DNA from: Xanthobacteraceae bacterium
Lineage (GTDB): Bacteria; Pseudomonadota; Alphaproteobacteria; Rhizobiales; Xanthobacteraceae
NCBI GenBank assembly: GCA_019745775.1
Contig: JAIESR010000011.1
Coordinates: forward strand, 1-64,000
DNA length: 64,000 nt
Reading direction: 5' to 3'
Under the pieces are notes generated by a model. That model made no database searches. It saw nothing but the letters and a program-made list of their open reading frames with translations, and was not told the origin of the DNA. Positions 38,441 through 47,269 of the stretch are shown piece after piece; position 1 is the first letter of the stretch; each line of letters opens with the position of its first letter. The translations under genes and the position numbers were made by a program.

Positions 38441-38518
38441 CGTCATTGCCGGGCTTGACCCGGCGATCCGTCGTCTTACGAAATGTGATGGATGCGCGGG
38501 TCAAACCCGCGCATGACG
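38441..38518. repeat. REP-like palindromic element B
   Basis: 78 bp with ends CGTCAT and ATGACG and inner inverted words (GGGCTTGACCCGG and GCGCGGGTCAAACCCGCGC, each self-complementary). It lies between the chemoreceptor stop and the next plus-strand gene. Confidence 0.7.
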
Positions 38519-38530
38519 CCGGAGAGATTC

Positions 38531-39499
38531 ATGAGTCGGCTCACGTTTGCAATTGTTTGCGCCGTTACGGTGGTGACCGGAAACGCCCCCGCCCACGCCC
38601 AGCCCTATCCGTCGAAGCCGATCCGCGTGATCGTACCGTTCGCAGCCGGCGGCGCGGTCGACCAGCTTGCGCGCATCGTCGCGGCGAAATTCCAGGAGTC
38701 GGTCGGCCAGCCCGTGCTGGTCGAGAACCGCGCCGGCGCCGGCGGCACCACCGGCGCGAACGACGTCGCAAAGGCGGCGCCCGACGGCTACACCATCTTG
38801 CAGAACACCAACGGCCAGGCGATCAGCCCTGCGATCTATAAGTCGCTGCCCTTCGACGCCATGCGCGATTTCATCCCGGTGACGCAGCTCGTCGCCACGT
38901 CGACGGTGCTCGTTGCCAACACCAGGCTGCGCGTGCGCACCGCCAAGGACCTGATCGCGCTCGCCAAGGAGCGGCCGGGCAAGCTCAATTACGGCATGAC
39001 CGGCGTCGGTAACTCGCTGCATCTCACCATGGAGATGTTCAAACGCGCCGCCGGCATCGACATCCAGGCGATCCCCTATCGCGGCGACGCGCCGCTCAAC
39101 ACCGCGCTGATCGCCGGCGAGGTCGACGTCGCAGTGGTGCCGCTCGCGGCGATCGTGCCCCATGTCCAGTCAGGTGCAATACGGGCGCTGGCGGTGTCGA
39201 GCGCCGGGCGCTCACCGCTCTTGCCCGACGTGCCGACGTTCGGCGAGGACGCCGTGCCCGGCTTCGAGGCGTCGGGCTGGCAGGGCTGGTTCGTGCCGGC
39301 GAAGACGCCAGCCGAGATCGTCGCCGCGATCCACCGCGAGACCGCCAAGATCATCGCCGACCCCGCCATGGCCAAGCGCCTCTCTGGCATGGGCAACGAG
39401 CCGGTCGGCTCGACGCCCGAAGAGTTCGCCGCGAAATTCCGCGACGACGTCGAGCGATTTGCTAAGGTCGTCAAAGAGGCGGGCATCCCCTTGCAATAA
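38531..39499 (+). CDS. Bug/TctC-family solute-binding protein
   Basis: 322 residues, GGAGAG at ideal spacing before ATG 38531. Signal peptide MSRLTFAIVCAVTVVTGNAP ends at AHAQ. Core: YPSKPIRVIVPFAAGGAVDQ, ENRAGAGGTTGANDVAKAAP, GMTGVGNSLHLTMEM. First of a plus-strand run with a second TctC protein, an extradiol dioxygenase and a third TctC protein. It is very similar to its neighbour at 39521, which points to tandem duplication. Confidence 0.95.
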   Translation: MSRLTFAIVCAVTVVTGNAPAHAQPYPSKPIRVIVPFAAGGAVDQLARIVAAKFQESVGQPVLVENRAGAGGTTGANDVAKAAPDGYTILQNTNGQAISPAIYKSLPFDAMRDFIPVTQLVATSTVLVANTRLRVRTAKDLIALAKERPGKLNYGMTGVGNSLHLTMEMFKRAAGIDIQAIPYRGDAPLNTALIAGEVDVAVVPLAAIVPHVQSGAIRALAVSSAGRSPLLPDVPTFGEDAVPGFEASGWQGWFVPAKTPAEIVAAIHRETAKIIADPAMAKRLSGMGNEPVGSTPEEFAAKFRDDVERFAKVVKEAGIPLQ

Positions 39500-39520
39500 G
39501 CCCGCTCCGGGAGAGCGCCC

Positions 39521-40501
39521 ATGAAATGCCTCGCGAGACGGCCGGCCTTCCTGATGGCGTGGGCATTGCTTGTGCTCGGCACGGCGCCGGCGCCGGCGCA
39601 GACCTTCCCCTCCAAGCCGATCCGCATCGTGGTTCCGTTCGTCGCCGGCGGCGCCGTCGATCTGCTCGCGCGCATCATGGGGCAGAAGCTGACCGAGGCG
39701 CTCGGGCAGCCCGTCATCATCGAGAACCGCCCCGGCGCTGGCGGCAACGCCGCCGCCGATATGGTCGCGAAGTCGCCACCCGATGGCTACACCATCCTGC
39801 AAACGACCAACGGACTGGCAATCAGTCACTCGCTCTACAAGAAGCTGCCGTTCGATCCGGTGAAGGACCTGGTGCCGGTCACGCAGCTCGTGGCGTCGCA
39901 ATTGCTGCTGGTGGCGACGCCGACGCTGCCGGCCAAGAACGCACGTGAGCTGATCGAGCTCGCCAAAGCTAAACCCGGCATGCTCAACTACGGCATGACC
40001 GGCGTCGGCAATCCCTTGCACCTGACGATGGAAATGCTGATGCAGGCGGGCGGCGTGAAATTCCAGCCGATCCCCTACCGCGGCGATGCGCCGCTCAATA
40101 CCGCGCTAATCGCGGGCGAGGTGCACCTCGCGGTGGTGCCGTTCGCGACCGCCAGACCGAACATCGAATCCGGCAAGCTGCGCGCGCTCGGCATCGCCGG
40201 CGCCAGACGGTCGCCATCGCTGCCGGACGTGCCGACGATTGCCGAAAGCGGCGTTCCAGGTTTCGAATCGGGAAGCTGGCAGGGCTGGTTCGTGCCGATA
40301 GGAACACCACCGGAAGTGATCGCGTTGATCCAGCGCGAGGCCGCCAAGGCGCTGAAAATGCCCGATGTGCGCGCCCGCATGGACGCCACCGCCAACGAGG
40401 TTGTCGGTTCAACGCCGGCCGAGTTTGCGGTAAGATACAAGGCGGATCTGGGCCAGTTCGCCAAGGTCGTGAAGGACGCCGGCATCCCGCAGCAGGACTA
40501 A
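39521..40501 (+). CDS. Bug/TctC-family solute-binding protein
   Basis: 326 residues with GGGAGAG before the ATG and signal MKCLARRPAFLMAWALLVLG ending PAQ. It shares long identical stretches with the 38531 product (PYRGDAPLNTALIAGEV, SGWQGWFVP versus SWQGWFVP, GMTGVGN). It lies 21 bases after that gene and four bases before the extradiol dioxygenase gene, so the three form an operon. Likely ligand: an aromatic acid used by this pathway; unproven. Confidence 0.95.
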   Translation: MKCLARRPAFLMAWALLVLGTAPAPAQTFPSKPIRIVVPFVAGGAVDLLARIMGQKLTEALGQPVIIENRPGAGGNAAADMVAKSPPDGYTILQTTNGLAISHSLYKKLPFDPVKDLVPVTQLVASQLLLVATPTLPAKNARELIELAKAKPGMLNYGMTGVGNPLHLTMEMLMQAGGVKFQPIPYRGDAPLNTALIAGEVHLAVVPFATARPNIESGKLRALGIAGARRSPSLPDVPTIAESGVPGFESGSWQGWFVPIGTPPEVIALIQREAAKALKMPDVRARMDATANEVVGSTPAEFAVRYKADLGQFAKVVKDAGIPQQD

Positions 40502-40505
40502 CCAT

Positions 40506-41516
40506 ATGGCGATACAAGGTCTCGGCTATGTCGGCGTGCGCGCGAAGTCGCTCGAGGACTGGGCGGGCTTCGGCGAGAAATTCCTTGGGCTTCAGCTGGT
40601 CGAGAAGAGCCGCGGCAGCCTCGCGTTCCGCATGGACGATCGCAAGCAGCGTGTGGTGGTGACGCCGGATGGCGGCGAAGGCGTTGCATTCTTCGGCTGG
40701 GAGGTTGCGGATGCCGCGGCGGTCGATGCCTCTGCCGCGAAGCTCGAGCAGGCCGGCGTCACGGTGACGCGCGGCACGCGCGCGCTCGCCGACGAGCGGC
40801 GCGTCGCGGACCTGATCGCGTTCGACGATCCGGTCGGCAACCGGCTTGAGATCTTCCACGGCGCCGAGGTCGCGAGCGAGCCGTTCAAGCCCGGCCGCAA
40901 CATCTCCGGCTTCCGCACCGGCACGCTCGGCATGGGCCACGCGGTGCTGCACGTGAAGAGCATCAACGACGTGATCCCGTTCTATCGCGACGTGCTCGGC
41001 TTCCGCCTCTCGGATTTCATGACACGGCCGTTCAATGCCTATTTCTTCCACGCCAACCCCCGGCATCATTCGGTTGCCTTCATCGAGACCGGCCGGCAGG
41101 CCACGCACCATCTGATGATGGAGCTCTACAATCTGGACGACGTCGGTCAGTGCTACGACCTCGCGCTTGGCGAGGAAGGCCGCATCGGCGTCACGCTCGG
41201 CCGTCACATCAACGACGAGGTGACCTCGTTCTATTCCAACACCCCGTCGGGCTTCATGGTGGAATACGGCTGGGGCGGCCGCGTCATCGACGTCGACAAC
41301 TGGCAGCCTGAAGAGGTGAACTGGGGCCCGAGCATGTGGGGCCACGACCGGATGTGGATGCCGCCGGAAGGCCGCGTCGAGGCGCGAAAGCTCCGGATTG
41401 CCGCCGCGGCCTCAGGCCTGCGCAGGCCGGTCAACGTAATCGACGGCAACTACGAGCGCATGGCCGGGGTGTGCCCGTGGTGGGACGACGTGCGCGCTTC
41501 GGAAGCGGCGGAATAG
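40506..41516 (+). CDS. Type I extradiol ring-cleavage dioxygenase (BphC-like)
   Basis: 336 residues, two vicinal-oxygen-chelate modules. The C-terminal catalytic module has the 2-His-1-Glu iron site at His145 (MGHAVLHV), His202 (THHLMMEL) and Glu253 (MVEYGW), with the supporting His188, His234 and Tyr243; spacing follows BphC (146, 210, 260) with an offset of one to eight. Predicted to cleave a catechol next to the hydroxyls (meta-cleavage), as in 2,3-dihydroxybiphenyl 1,2-dioxygenase. The first residues IQGLGYVGVRAKSLEDW are also BphC-like. A Rieske dioxygenase nearby could make its diol substrate. Confidence 0.93.
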   Translation: MAIQGLGYVGVRAKSLEDWAGFGEKFLGLQLVEKSRGSLAFRMDDRKQRVVVTPDGGEGVAFFGWEVADAAAVDASAAKLEQAGVTVTRGTRALADERRVADLIAFDDPVGNRLEIFHGAEVASEPFKPGRNISGFRTGTLGMGHAVLHVKSINDVIPFYRDVLGFRLSDFMTRPFNAYFFHANPRHHSVAFIETGRQATHHLMMELYNLDDVGQCYDLALGEEGRIGVTLGRHINDEVTSFYSNTPSGFMVEYGWGGRVIDVDNWQPEEVNWGPSMWGHDRMWMPPEGRVEARKLRIAAAASGLRRPVNVIDGNYERMAGVCPWWDDVRASEAAE

Positions 41517-41591
41517 CAGAACGCTGCGCGATACCCTGGCGCGCATCTTGCTTTGCGGTATGCTTTCTCCTCAAGCTCGTGGGAGTGGACC

Positions 41592-42563
41592 ATGACGCGC
41601 GTTGGCCGTTTCGTCGCCCTCGTTTCTCTCCTCGTGCTCGCTTCCGCCGATGCCCACGCGCAGGCGTGGCCGAACAAGCCGATCCGGATCGTCGCGCCGT
41701 TCGCGCCGGGCGGAGCCGCCGACACCCTCGGACGGATCATCGCCGATCCGTTGTCCGCGGCGTTCAAGCAGCAGTTTTTTGTCGAGAACCGCCCCGGCGC
41801 CGGCGGCATGATCGGCGCCGCGGCGGTCGCGACCGCTGCACCTGACGGCTATACCTTCGTTGTGTCGGGTGTCGCCTCGCACGTCATCGCGCCGGCGCTC
41901 AGTCCCAATCCCGGCTTCGATCCCGTCCGCGATTTCACCCACATCGCTTATCTTGGCGGTCCCCCGGTGCTGTGGATCGTCAATCCCGCGCATCCCGCCA
42001 AGGACTACAAGGAATTCCTGGCCTGGGCCAAGGCGAATCCCAAGCCGATCGACTACATCTCACCGGGCACCGGGACGCAGGGCAACCTGTTTGCCGAAGG
42101 CCTCGCGCGGCGCGAAGGTTTCAAGCTCGTCCATATCCCGCACAAGGGCGCCGGTCCGGCGCTGATGGATCTGATCGGCGGCCACGTTCCGTTCGGCTCC
42201 GTGACCTTCTCCTCGGCTGCCGAGTTGATCCGCGCCGGCAAGGTGCGTCCGATCGCGGTATCGGCAGAGAAGCGGCTCGCCAATTTTCCCGACATTCCGA
42301 CCTTCAAGGAGCTCGGCTACGACGATCTCGTCACCGCGACCTGGTTCGGTTTCTCCGGTCCGGCGAAGCTGCCGTCCGACATGGTGCAGGCGCTCGGCGC
42401 CGAGATCACGCAAACGCTGCAACGGCCCGAGGTGCAGAAGCGCATGGCGCAGGACGAAATCGAGACCCGGCTGATGACGCCGGCCCAGTTCACCAGCTTC
42501 CTCTCCGGCGAGGTGGCCCGCTGGGCGCCGCTCGCGAAATCGCTCAACCTGCAGGGCAACTAG
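41592..42563 (+). CDS. Bug/TctC-family solute-binding protein
   Basis: 323 residues from ATG 41592 with GGGAG upstream; signal MTRVGRFVALVSLLVLASAD ending AHAQ. Core: WPNKPIRIVAPFAPGGAADT, ENRPGAGGMIGAAAVATAAP. It lies 75 bases after the extradiol dioxygenase gene. It is less close to the 38531/39521 pair and more like the 33321 protein. It ends facing the Rieske beta-subunit gene, with a palindromic repeat between. Confidence 0.94.
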   Translation: MTRVGRFVALVSLLVLASADAHAQAWPNKPIRIVAPFAPGGAADTLGRIIADPLSAAFKQQFFVENRPGAGGMIGAAAVATAAPDGYTFVVSGVASHVIAPALSPNPGFDPVRDFTHIAYLGGPPVLWIVNPAHPAKDYKEFLAWAKANPKPIDYISPGTGTQGNLFAEGLARREGFKLVHIPHKGAGPALMDLIGGHVPFGSVTFSSAAELIRAGKVRPIAVSAEKRLANFPDIPTFKELGYDDLVTATWFGFSGPAKLPSDMVQALGAEITQTLQRPEVQKRMAQDEIETRLMTPAQFTSFLSGEVARWAPLAKSLNLQGN

Positions 42564-42591
42564 CGTCAATCAAAGGACCGCTCATCCAAGC

Positions 42592-42671
42592 CGTCATTGC
42601 GAGCGAAGCGAAGCAATCCATAATCGCCGCACTGGATGGATTGCTTCGTCGCTTCGCTCCTCGCAATGACG
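42592..42671. repeat. REP-like palindromic element C
   Basis: 80 bp almost perfect inverted repeat: CGTCATTGCGAGCGAAGCG ... TGGATTGCTTCG and CGCTTCGCTCCTCGCAATGACG. It lies between convergent genes and can act as a bidirectional terminator. The sequence type is widespread in Bradyrhizobium-like genomes. Confidence 0.78.
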
Positions 42672-42713
42672 AACGGGCGAAAAAGCGGAACTCGACATAA
42701 GTTTTGATCCCAG

Positions 42714-43205
42714 CTAGATCGGCACCGCCATCGCCTCGAACGCCCCGTCGCAATTGATGAGGTCGACGCGTTTCTGCACGATGCGGAAGCCCTCGCCGTC
42801 GCGGCGCAGCCGGTGTTGCTGGCGACCGGCGAAGACACGCTGTGTGTCGTCCCGATATTCGACCATGATGACAGTCGAGCCCACCGCGAATTCGCCATTT
42901 GCATCGGACGGCTCGACCACGATGTTGCCGACGAGATGGGCGGTGCGCGACGGTGGTGTCTGCACGTGGATGCGAGGGTGTTCTAAACGATCGACTCTCG
43001 TCTTCATCAGCTCGCGGTCGTCGTAGAACAACGAGGCCTGGTTGAGCGGGCTCTGTTGATCGGGCACGGCCGGCACCCAGTACGTGCCATCCTCCGCGAA
43101 CAGCATCATCCAGTCGCGGAACCTCCGCGCGTCGAGCAACGCCGCCTCGTGAATCAGGAACTGCTCGAACGGCGCGCGGTCGATCGCTGGAACGACGGCG
43201 TCCAT
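42714..43205 (-). CDS. Rieske aromatic dioxygenase, beta subunit
   Basis: 163 residues, the usual size for ring-hydroxylating beta subunits (NTF2-like fold). Typical words: EAALLDARRFRDWMMLFAED, YWVPAVPDQ, SLFYDDRELMKTRVDRL, TAHLVGNI. It stabilises the alpha3beta3 oxygenase and has no redox centre. Its ATG shares one base with the alpha-subunit stop (TGATG), giving coupled translation and equal amounts. Confidence 0.95.
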   Translation of the reverse strand: MDAVVPAIDRAPFEQFLIHEAALLDARRFRDWMMLFAEDGTYWVPAVPDQQSPLNQASLFYDDRELMKTRVDRLEHPRIHVQTPPSRTAHLVGNIVVEPSDANGEFAVGSTVIMVEYRDDTQRVFAGRQQHRLRRDGEGFRIVQKRVDLINCDGAFEAMAVPI

Positions 43206-44506
43206 CAGGCCGCCTCGCGCATATAGCCGAGCCAGGCCTTGTATTGCGCGCGCACCACCATCTCGTGGGTGGCAAGCCCGCGCGTGGCATTGAGATCACG
43301 ATCCGGCTCCTCGTCGCCGAGCCCGCGCGAGATGTCGACCCAGTCGGTAAGGCTCGACTGCAAGCCCTTCTGTGCCCGCACGAACGATTCGAGATCGTCG
43401 GTCTGAACGAAAGAGGCCGCCGAATGCGTAACGTTCAGGAGCCGGATGTTGCCGAAATTCATGGCATCGGGCGCACCGCACAGGCGGATCGGATAGATCG
43501 TCACCTCCGTGCGATCGACCGCGATCGGCTTGATCACGCGGACATGGATGTTGAGGCCCATGATCGACATGTTGGGATAGATCAGCGAGTTGTGCAGCCG
43601 CGGCGTCAGGATCTCGTTTGCCCGCTCGGCGCCGACTTTATCCACCAGCACCCGCTTGTAGGCGTCGAAGGCCGGACTCGATCGCTTGCCGTCGTCGAGC
43701 GTCGTGTTGCTGGTCCAGCCATGGCCGTTGCCGACGATGAAGCTCTTGCGGTCGCGCCAGCTGCCGGCGGTCTCCTTCTTCTTGGTCTCGATCACCGCGG
43801 CGCCCTTGCTGTCGCCCTCGCGGCGGGCGAACTGCACGCCATCCTTGTTGACGGTCGACGCATGACCGAACGGTACGTGATAGCTGTCGAGCACGTTCTC
43901 GAGCTGGAGCTTCCAGTTGCCGTTGTAGACGTAGCGATGCATGCCGGCGTCGAGCGCCAGCTCGCCGTCGGGAGCGCGATCGACCAGATCGTCGATATTG
44001 CCCTTCATCGGGCCGATATGGTCCTCGAAGCTCGGTCCGCCGGCGGCAAGGCTTGCGAACACGAAGCCCCGGTATTCGCCGACGCGCGGCGCGCGGGCGA
44101 GCCCAAACGCCTCCTTGTCGAAGCCCTCTCCGCAGCCCTCCGGCACCGGCACGGTCACCAGCCGGCCGTCGGTGTCGTAGGCCCAGCCGTGATAGCAGCA
44201 CACCAGCCGCGACGCGTGGCCCTTGCGCTCGTTCACGACCTTGGCGCCGCGGTGGGTACACCGGTTGAGCAGCACCTGCACGCTGCCGTCGCGATGGCGG
44301 CACATGATCACCGGCTGGCGGCCGAGCTCGGTGGTGATGTAGTCGCCCGGCTCGGGCACTTGGCTCGCGTGCCCGACGAACAGCCAGGCGCGACTGAAAA
44401 TGCGTTCCAGCTCGAGCTCGAACAGATCCGGATCGGTGTAGACACTGCGGTGGACGCGGCCAGGCTCGATCAATCTGGCGATTTGGTCCGCGTGTCCGTT
44501 GCGCAT
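43205..44506 (-). CDS. Rieske aromatic dioxygenase, alpha subunit
   Basis: 433 residues. Rieske [2Fe-2S] ligands: Cys83-x-His85 and Cys103-x-x-His106 (NRCTHRG, CCYHGW). Mononuclear iron: His210 and His215 in YHVPFGHA, with the bridging Asp207. Adds O2 to an aromatic ring to give a cis-dihydrodiol. It resembles benzoate/p-cumate-type oxygenases; the substrate cannot be fixed. No ferredoxin or reductase gene is next to it, so electron transfer must come from elsewhere. It follows a binding-protein-like gene by 10 bases. Confidence 0.94.
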   Translation of the reverse strand: MRNGHADQIARLIEPGRVHRSVYTDPDLFELELERIFSRAWLFVGHASQVPEPGDYITTELGRQPVIMCRHRDGSVQVLLNRCTHRGAKVVNERKGHASRLVCCYHGWAYDTDGRLVTVPVPEGCGEGFDKEAFGLARAPRVGEYRGFVFASLAAGGPSFEDHIGPMKGNIDDLVDRAPDGELALDAGMHRYVYNGNWKLQLENVLDSYHVPFGHASTVNKDGVQFARREGDSKGAAVIETKKKETAGSWRDRKSFIVGNGHGWTSNTTLDDGKRSSPAFDAYKRVLVDKVGAERANEILTPRLHNSLIYPNMSIMGLNIHVRVIKPIAVDRTEVTIYPIRLCGAPDAMNFGNIRLLNVTHSAASFVQTDDLESFVRAQKGLQSSLTDWVDISRGLGDEEPDRDLNATRGLATHEMVVRAQYKAWLGYMREAA

Positions 44507-44516
44507 GGGCGTCCTC

Positions 44517-45452
44517 TCACTCCGCAGCCCGGTGGGCGTATTGTTGCACCTCGGGATTCACGAGCTGCTGCGGCGACTGCGCGCCGTCCAGCATGTCCCA
44601 GCTCTTGAGCCAGTCGTAGGTGCGCTGCATCTCGTCGGCTGGAATTGGCGCCGGATCGCAGACCTGCAGACGGCTCTCGCGCAGGTCGTCGATGGTCATG
44701 GCCGCGACCTCGGGATCACTCTTGCCATGGTAATCGATGAAATAGTGCAGGTAGGCGCGCTTGTTCGCGTTAATGCGGCGCACCGCCTCTCGGACCGCGC
44801 GGTTGAACGCGGCATAGGTCTCGGCGTCCACGCGGTCGGAGGCGACCTCGGTGCCGTGGAACAGCGCTTCGCAGACGATGCGGCAGCCCTTCTGCTCGGC
44901 CAGCGACACGTGCGGCTCGGTCAGCGTTGCCGCGTCGATCTCGCCCCTGAGTACCGCGTCGAGTCGATGACGCGAGCCGTTCGGCGCGAAGCAGAGCTTG
45001 ATCTCCTCGCGCCGCACGAAGCCCTCCAGCATGTGGATCGCGATGTAATGGGTGCCGAAGTAGAACGGCACGCCGATCACGCGGTTGGCGAGTTGCTGGG
45101 GCGTGAACACCGGCGAGCCGGGCGCCACCACCATGGCCGAATAGCAGACGATCGCGCGGCGGCCGAGCTGGCGGCTGCCGGCGCCGGTCGCTCCGACGCG
45201 GCAGTAGTTGCCCCATTCGCAGGCGTTGTACATGTCCGCCTGCCCCTGCTCGAACAGCTTGCCGTGGCTGAGGAACGGATCGACCTGCCGCGGGCTGGTG
45301 ATCGACACGTCGACCTGCTTGACGGGGCCGGCTTTATCGCGATCGGCCCATACGACCTGCAGGCCCTCGCGTTCGAACAGTCCCTCGCGGTCCGCGACGA
45401 GCTCCGGCAGTCCCTGGAACGGCGCGGTGGTTTCTAGGACCAGACGCTTCAT
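44517..45452 (-). CDS. NMT1-like solute-binding-fold protein without signal peptide
   Basis: 311 residues in the periplasmic binding type 2 fold (ETTAPFQGLPELVADREGLF, GVPFYFGTHYIAIHMLEGF). The sequence enters the first beta-strand at once (MKRLVLETT), so there is no export signal; GGGAG lies upstream of the ATG and no better start exists. Cytosolic members of this fold can be ligand sensors or enzymes such as 4,5-dihydroxyphthalate decarboxylase, whose family this could join. The same-strand position just before the Rieske genes supports an enzyme in that pathway. Confidence 0.8.
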   Translation of the reverse strand: MKRLVLETTAPFQGLPELVADREGLFEREGLQVVWADRDKAGPVKQVDVSITSPRQVDPFLSHGKLFEQGQADMYNACEWGNYCRVGATGAGSRQLGRRAIVCYSAMVVAPGSPVFTPQQLANRVIGVPFYFGTHYIAIHMLEGFVRREEIKLCFAPNGSRHRLDAVLRGEIDAATLTEPHVSLAEQKGCRIVCEALFHGTEVASDRVDAETYAAFNRAVREAVRRINANKRAYLHYFIDYHGKSDPEVAAMTIDDLRESRLQVCDPAPIPADEMQRTYDWLKSWDMLDGAQSPQQLVNPEVQQYAHRAAE

Positions 45453-45620
45453 CCTGCACGCTCCCGCAATCAGCAGACCGCCGGCAAACCTTAGGCCTGC
45501 GGGACCCTCGAATCAAGGATCGGGCGCGCCACCTGCCCGCGCCGTGTACGTGACGCGGCCGCCCGCCTCGACTAGCAGGAGGCCATCAACATCTACGGCT
45601 GCGAGGGTTAGCGGAAACAG

Positions 45621-47066
45621 CTACGCGGCGATCTTCACGTATTCGAAGTCGCCGGGCTTGTTGTCGATGCCGACCCGCGGCGGCGAAATCCAGCTCGCGA
45701 ACTTGCCGGGCTCGGTCACGGGCTTCATCAAGCTCTTGATGAATTCGCCGTCGTCGCTCGACGGCAGCCACTTGTCCCTGTCGCGATTCCAGGTCGCGTC
45801 GTCGATCAGCGCGCCGTCGGGCGTGGCGTGGGCGTCCTTGAACTCGCCGATATGGCGGTGGAAGGCGACGCTCGGCAATTCGAGCTTGTAGTCGATGCCG
45901 ACCTTCTCGATGATCTTGTTCCAGCGGTCGAGGCCACGCTGGCAGTCGGCGGTGTAGTCGTCGCGCAGGCGCATGTTGATGGCGGTGAGCGCCGGCTCGT
46001 CGACGCGCGTGGCTTGGCCGTTCACGAGCTTGAGCACCGGATAGGTCGCGGTCTCGAGCTTATGGTCGTCCTGGATCTTGGTCTCCTGGTAGCGACCCTT
46101 GATGCCGGCGTTGAAAGCGTTTGCGGCATTGGTCGAGACCTCGGAGCCGAACAGGTCGAGCGACAACGAATAATGCAGGTTGAGCTTCTTCTTCATCGTG
46201 GGCAGGTCGATGACGCCGAGTGCGCGCACGCGCTCGATGTCGTTGACGTCCTCGATGCCGGCTTCCTTCATCGCCTCGCAGGTACGCTGCAAGGTCCGGC
46301 CGATACCGGTCTCGCCCACGAACATGTGGTGCGCTTCTTCCGTGAGCATGAAGCGGCAGGTACGTGACAGCGGATCGAAGCCCGACTGCGCGAGGCTTTC
46401 GAGCTGCATCTTGCCGTCGCGGTCGGTGAAGAACGTGAACATGTGGAACGACAGCCAGTCCGGCGTCGCCTCGTTGAAGGCGCCAAGCATGCGCGGCTTG
46501 TCGGCGTCGCCGGAGCGGCGCTGCAACAGCTCGGCCGCCTCCTCGCGGCCGTCCCGGCCGAAATATTTCTGGAGCAGATAGACCATCGCCCAGAGATGAC
46601 GGCCTTCTTCGACGTTGACCTGGAACACGTTACGCAGGTCGTAGAGCGAGGGCGCCGTCTTGCCGAGATGACGCTGCTGCTCGACCGACGCCGGTTCGGT
46701 GTCGCCCTGGATGGTGATCAGGCGGCGCAACATGGCGCGGTACTCGCCCGGCACTTCCTGCCATGCCGGCTCGCCATAGTGCTGGCCAAACGGAATTTTG
46801 CGGCCTTCCTCTTGAGGAGCAAGAAGAATGCCCCAGCGGTAGTCGGGCATCTTCACATAGTCGAACTTGGCCCAGCCCTTCGGATCGACCGAGACCGCGG
46901 TGCGCAGGTAAACCAGCGCCTCCTGGAAGCCTTCCGGCCCCATGGTCTTCCACCAGTCGATGTAGCCGGGATGCCAGCTCTCGAGCGCGCGCAGCACCGT
47001 ACGGTCCTCGGCGAGGTTCACGTTGTTCGGAATCTTGGTCGAATAGTCGACGGCCTGGATGTTCAT
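45621..47066 (-). CDS. boxB: Benzoyl-CoA 2,3-epoxidase, catalytic subunit BoxB
   Basis: 481 residues, close to the Azoarcus protein (about 473). Di-iron monooxygenase-type enzyme that converts benzoyl-CoA to the 2,3-epoxide. Ligands are all at an offset of four from published BoxB: Gln120 and Glu124 (TIQGDTE), Glu154 and His157 (EEGRH), Asp215 (TDRDG), Glu244 and His247 (EEAHH). AGAGGAGC precedes the ATG. It needs electrons from BoxA, which is not in the window. It lies 203 bases after boxC, with repeat sequence between. Confidence 0.97.
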   Translation of the reverse strand: MNIQAVDYSTKIPNNVNLAEDRTVLRALESWHPGYIDWWKTMGPEGFQEALVYLRTAVSVDPKGWAKFDYVKMPDYRWGILLAPQEEGRKIPFGQHYGEPAWQEVPGEYRAMLRRLITIQGDTEPASVEQQRHLGKTAPSLYDLRNVFQVNVEEGRHLWAMVYLLQKYFGRDGREEAAELLQRRSGDADKPRMLGAFNEATPDWLSFHMFTFFTDRDGKMQLESLAQSGFDPLSRTCRFMLTEEAHHMFVGETGIGRTLQRTCEAMKEAGIEDVNDIERVRALGVIDLPTMKKKLNLHYSLSLDLFGSEVSTNAANAFNAGIKGRYQETKIQDDHKLETATYPVLKLVNGQATRVDEPALTAINMRLRDDYTADCQRGLDRWNKIIEKVGIDYKLELPSVAFHRHIGEFKDAHATPDGALIDDATWNRDRDKWLPSSDDGEFIKSLMKPVTEPGKFASWISPPRVGIDNKPGDFEYVKIAA

Positions 47067-47106
47067 GGAACGCTCCTCTTATTCACCCTTATCGCGCACG
47101 CTCTCT

Positions 47107-47260
47107 CCGTTCCCCTCCCCTTTGTGAGAGGGGTAAGGGGTGGGGGTCGTTGTTGGTGGACGCAACACGGCAACAACGACGACCCCCTCCCCAACAAAAG
47201 GGCGTTCACGCCCGTCTTCGACGGGCTGTGGGGGGAGGGAGCGCACCGCATTCGCGGCAC
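47107..47260. repeat. Palindromic intergenic repeat D between boxC and boxB
   Basis: Contains GGGGGTCGTTGTTG with a reverse partner CAACAACGACGACCCCC (about 47143-47186) and flanking CCTCCCC words; the right end (GGGGGGAGGGAGCGCACCG) is shared with 34379-34397. It fills most of the boxC-boxB gap and might uncouple the two genes. Confidence 0.6.
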
Positions 47261-47269
47261 CGCTTCCCA

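Noticed and set aside
42592-42671. Palindrome considered as a CRISPR repeat or attachment site
   Set aside because: Single copy in the window with no spacer array, integrase or tRNA nearby; fits a REP-like repeat.
41592-45452. Horizontal transfer of the Rieske/extradiol block
   Set aside because: GC content and codon use look like the neighbours and no mobility gene borders it, so there is no direct sign of recent transfer.
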